From the NCBI GenBank assembly GCA_024181965.1, contig BQXS01012524.1, forward strand, positions 9,687 through 39,581: a DNA stretch of 29,895 nucleotides. Direction: 5' to 3'. The DNA is from Aduncisulcus paluster (Eukaryota; Fornicata). Shown in pieces: positions 28,464-29,895 of this stretch. The notes under the pieces were generated by a model. It ran no database searches and was not told the DNA's origin. It was given only the letters and a program-made list of their open reading frames with translations. Both the position numbers and the translations under genes were made by a program. Numbering within the stretch: the first letter of the stretch is position 1; every line of letters begins with the position of its first letter.

Positions 28464-29555
28464 TTATTTCCACGGACGTAGAGATAATCGTTCAGCTGCA
28501 ACGGTTTCCTCGGGCATAGTAAATACAAGGGAGTATATCTCGAACCTTCGACTATTCTTCTCTTTCCACGTTCCTTTCCCTTCAATCTCACACAATACAA
28601 CGTTAGCCAAATCAATAGGAAGGAAGTGCCATTCAAACCAATGTTTAGGTTTTGTGAATTCATACTTCTTGGATGTCTTCTTACCATCACAATCAGTGAA
28701 AGTGAAGAGAAGAGAGGGAGAACTAAAATCCTTAATCACACAGATATAGGCACCTCCGATGGGACTAGGTGATGGGAAAGGGATGGAAAGATGGGATAAC
28801 CATACATCACATTCCCCTTTTAACATTGCTTGTGCTTTTGAACTCTGATCATAATACTCAGTTTCCTTACGAAACGCATCATCCTTGCACTTAACCATTG
28901 AGAATGAAGGATCAACAAGCTTTGGATCATCACGTGCAATGGGAATAGATTCTTTATCTCCTTCCTTAACAAACTCTGGTTTCACGACTGGAGTTTCAGA
29001 CCATAGTTTCTCTCTGGCTTCACGAGATTTGATTTCTTCAGGGGTTTCTTCTCTACTAATGAAAACAAGGGAGATGATTCCAAAATACTCTTTCCTTCTT
29101 CCTTTCCCTGTAATCTCACACAAAACAACATCAGGGAGATCAACAGGAAGGAAATACCAATGAAAACCATGAAATTCAGGAAATTCGTATTTCTTGGATG
29201 TTTTCTCACCCTTTAAAGATGTGAGAGTGAAGATAAGATGTGATGGAGGTGATTCTAAATAAACATCATATAGACAGATGAAAGCCCCTTTCATTGGGGA
29301 AGATGAAGAGAAAGGAATGGAGATATGGGTAAATTGTCCTAAATTAAACTCTCCTTTCATCATCTTTTGTGCATAAGAACTCTGATCGTACGCATATTCA
29401 CCTTCTTCCAAGGTTCCATTAATTGCCGTGATAGTTGGAAGCTCTACATTCTTAACATTGGGGGAATCTCGGGGAATTGGACAACAAGTCCAACCTCCTC
29501 CATGAACATACTCAGGTTGCATGGTTTGAATAATAGCATCTGTGGATGAACTCAT
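28464..29555 (-). CDS. Paired-domain protein, copy 2 (paralog of 6520-7623)
   Basis: 363 residues, ATG at 29555, TAA at 28464, with the same two-domain layout and motif order as copy 1. Long stretches are identical at the DNA level, including synonymous sites. The differences are bunched: VHGGGWTCC for VHEGNRWCC, EYAYDQSS for DKKYDQSS, CLYDVYLESPPS for CLWDRGNFAPS, and KDDAFRKETEYYDQSS for KNDSYSKEFEKYDQSS. Others are GECDVWLSH for GEDSLRLSH, and SRRFEIYS for NRYFCIHS. A few residues (RKSKGR-type, ahead of SIPI) are missing between the domains. No function is recognised. The 5' flank is duplicated along with the gene; downstream, similarity fades within about 80 bp. Confidence 0.9.
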   Translation of the reverse strand: MSSSTDAIIQTMQPEYVHGGGWTCCPIPRDSPNVKNVELPTITAINGTLEEGEYAYDQSSYAQKMMKGEFNLGQFTHISIPFSSSSPMKGAFICLYDVYLESPPSHLIFTLTSLKGEKTSKKYEFPEFHGFHWYFLPVDLPDVVLCEITGKGRRKEYFGIISLVFISREETPEEIKSREAREKLWSETPVVKPEFVKEGDKESIPIARDDPKLVDPSFSMVKCKDDAFRKETEYYDQSSKAQAMLKGECDVWLSHLSIPFPSPSPIGGAYICVIKDFSSPSLLFTFTDCDGKKTSKKYEFTKPKHWFEWHFLPIDLANVVLCEIEGKGTWKEKNSRRFEIYSLVFTMPEETVAAERLSLRPWK

Positions 29556-29857
29556 TTGAATAGCGATAGAATATCTTATCTAAAAAAATAAAAACAAGCA
29601 GAATAATAATAGTATTTGTGAACAAACAGAATAATTGCGAATTTCAAGGAGAACAGTCCGAGAAACAAAGACAAAAACAAGCACGAACAAGAAACGACCA
29701 CACAGCACGATCTAGTCAGTGAATTTGGATGACAATGATTAATATATATCTTAATATGTATTTAACAACAGATATGACATATAGTAAATATATAATGTGT
29801 TATTAACGAAAGAAAAGATAACGACCAAACCCACAACCCCCGATTGGCAAACTCAGG
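29556..29857. repeat. Duplicated 5' flank of the paired-domain gene, copy 2
   Basis: The partner of 7624-7907. The block 29737-29857 matches 7787-7907 except at one position. The region nearer the ATG carries extra bases (about 29581-29620) not present in copy 1. Similarity ends at 29857, precisely where a fragment of the first gene begins. Confidence 0.85.
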
Positions 29858-29895
29858 TGGATGATGTCAGTAGAGTAGTCTCGATAATGTTCAGA
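29858..29895 (+). other. 38-bp fragment identical to the first gene (3290-3327)
   Basis: From TGGATGATGTCAG to the right edge, every base matches 3290-3327 in the same orientation. In the first gene this stretch codes LDDVSRVVSIMFR just after the repeat cluster. Here it directly abuts the duplicated noncoding flank, so it is a rearrangement junction, the beginning of another copy of the gene, or an assembly join. Confidence 0.85.

Noticed and set aside
1-29895. tRNA, rRNA, CRISPR array, insertion sequence or transposase
   Set aside because: I looked for cloverleaf arms, rRNA signatures, spaced direct repeats and transposase motifs on both strands and found none that held up.

Overview
The window is nuclear DNA from a eukaryote, most likely a free-living protist with a compact, intron-poor, AT-rich genome. 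The evidence is long monocistronic reading frames on both strands, proteins full of Ser, Asp/Glu and Lys low-complexity tracts, AT-rich spacers of about 160-840 bp, no bacterial operon or ribosome-binding-site structure, standard stop codons (TAA, TAG and TGA all used), and at least two clear GT-AG spliceosomal introns. The paired-domain proteins (YDQSS / KGE / SKKYEF motifs) remind me of families in Carpediemonas-like fornicates such as Aduncisulcus. That is recollection, not something the sequence proves.

Left to right: (1) 1-6142, plus strand, a very long low-complexity gene open to the left edge. It carries a nest of near-identical in-frame repeats (1990-3289) and a 403-bp tandem duplication (4129-4936) that shifts the frame and splits it into two reading frames. 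(2) 6520-7623, minus, a protein of two tandem related domains; a close paralog lies at 28464-29555, and their 5' flanks are also duplicated. (3) 8464-8766, minus, a small probable coding exon without a clear start. (4) 8885-11323, minus, a two-exon gene for a protein with a degenerate ComEC-like metallo-beta-lactamase fold. (5) 11661-13898, plus, a family-4-type glycosyltransferase. (6) 14323-15456, minus, an all-helical protein of unknown function. (7) 15681-16677, minus, a two-exon gene whose first exon gives an MGCC lipidation signal. (8) 16841-22879, plus, a 2012-residue RecQ-family helicase. (9) 23442-27980, plus, a 1512-residue coiled-coil protein, possibly with a tiny upstream exon. (10) A 3' spacer with a 25-bp tandem repeat and several perfect palindromes. 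(11) The second paired-domain paralog. (12) A last 38 bp identical to an internal part of the first gene.

The genes do not form an obvious pathway. The main themes are recent duplication and rearrangement (the repeats in gene 1, the duplicated paralog block, and the right edge re-entering gene 1), and short 5' first exons that plain ORF calling misses. The paralog pair is the most intriguing part: its differences are bunched into a few patches that fall at matching places in both tandem domains, on a scaffold that is otherwise almost unchanged.
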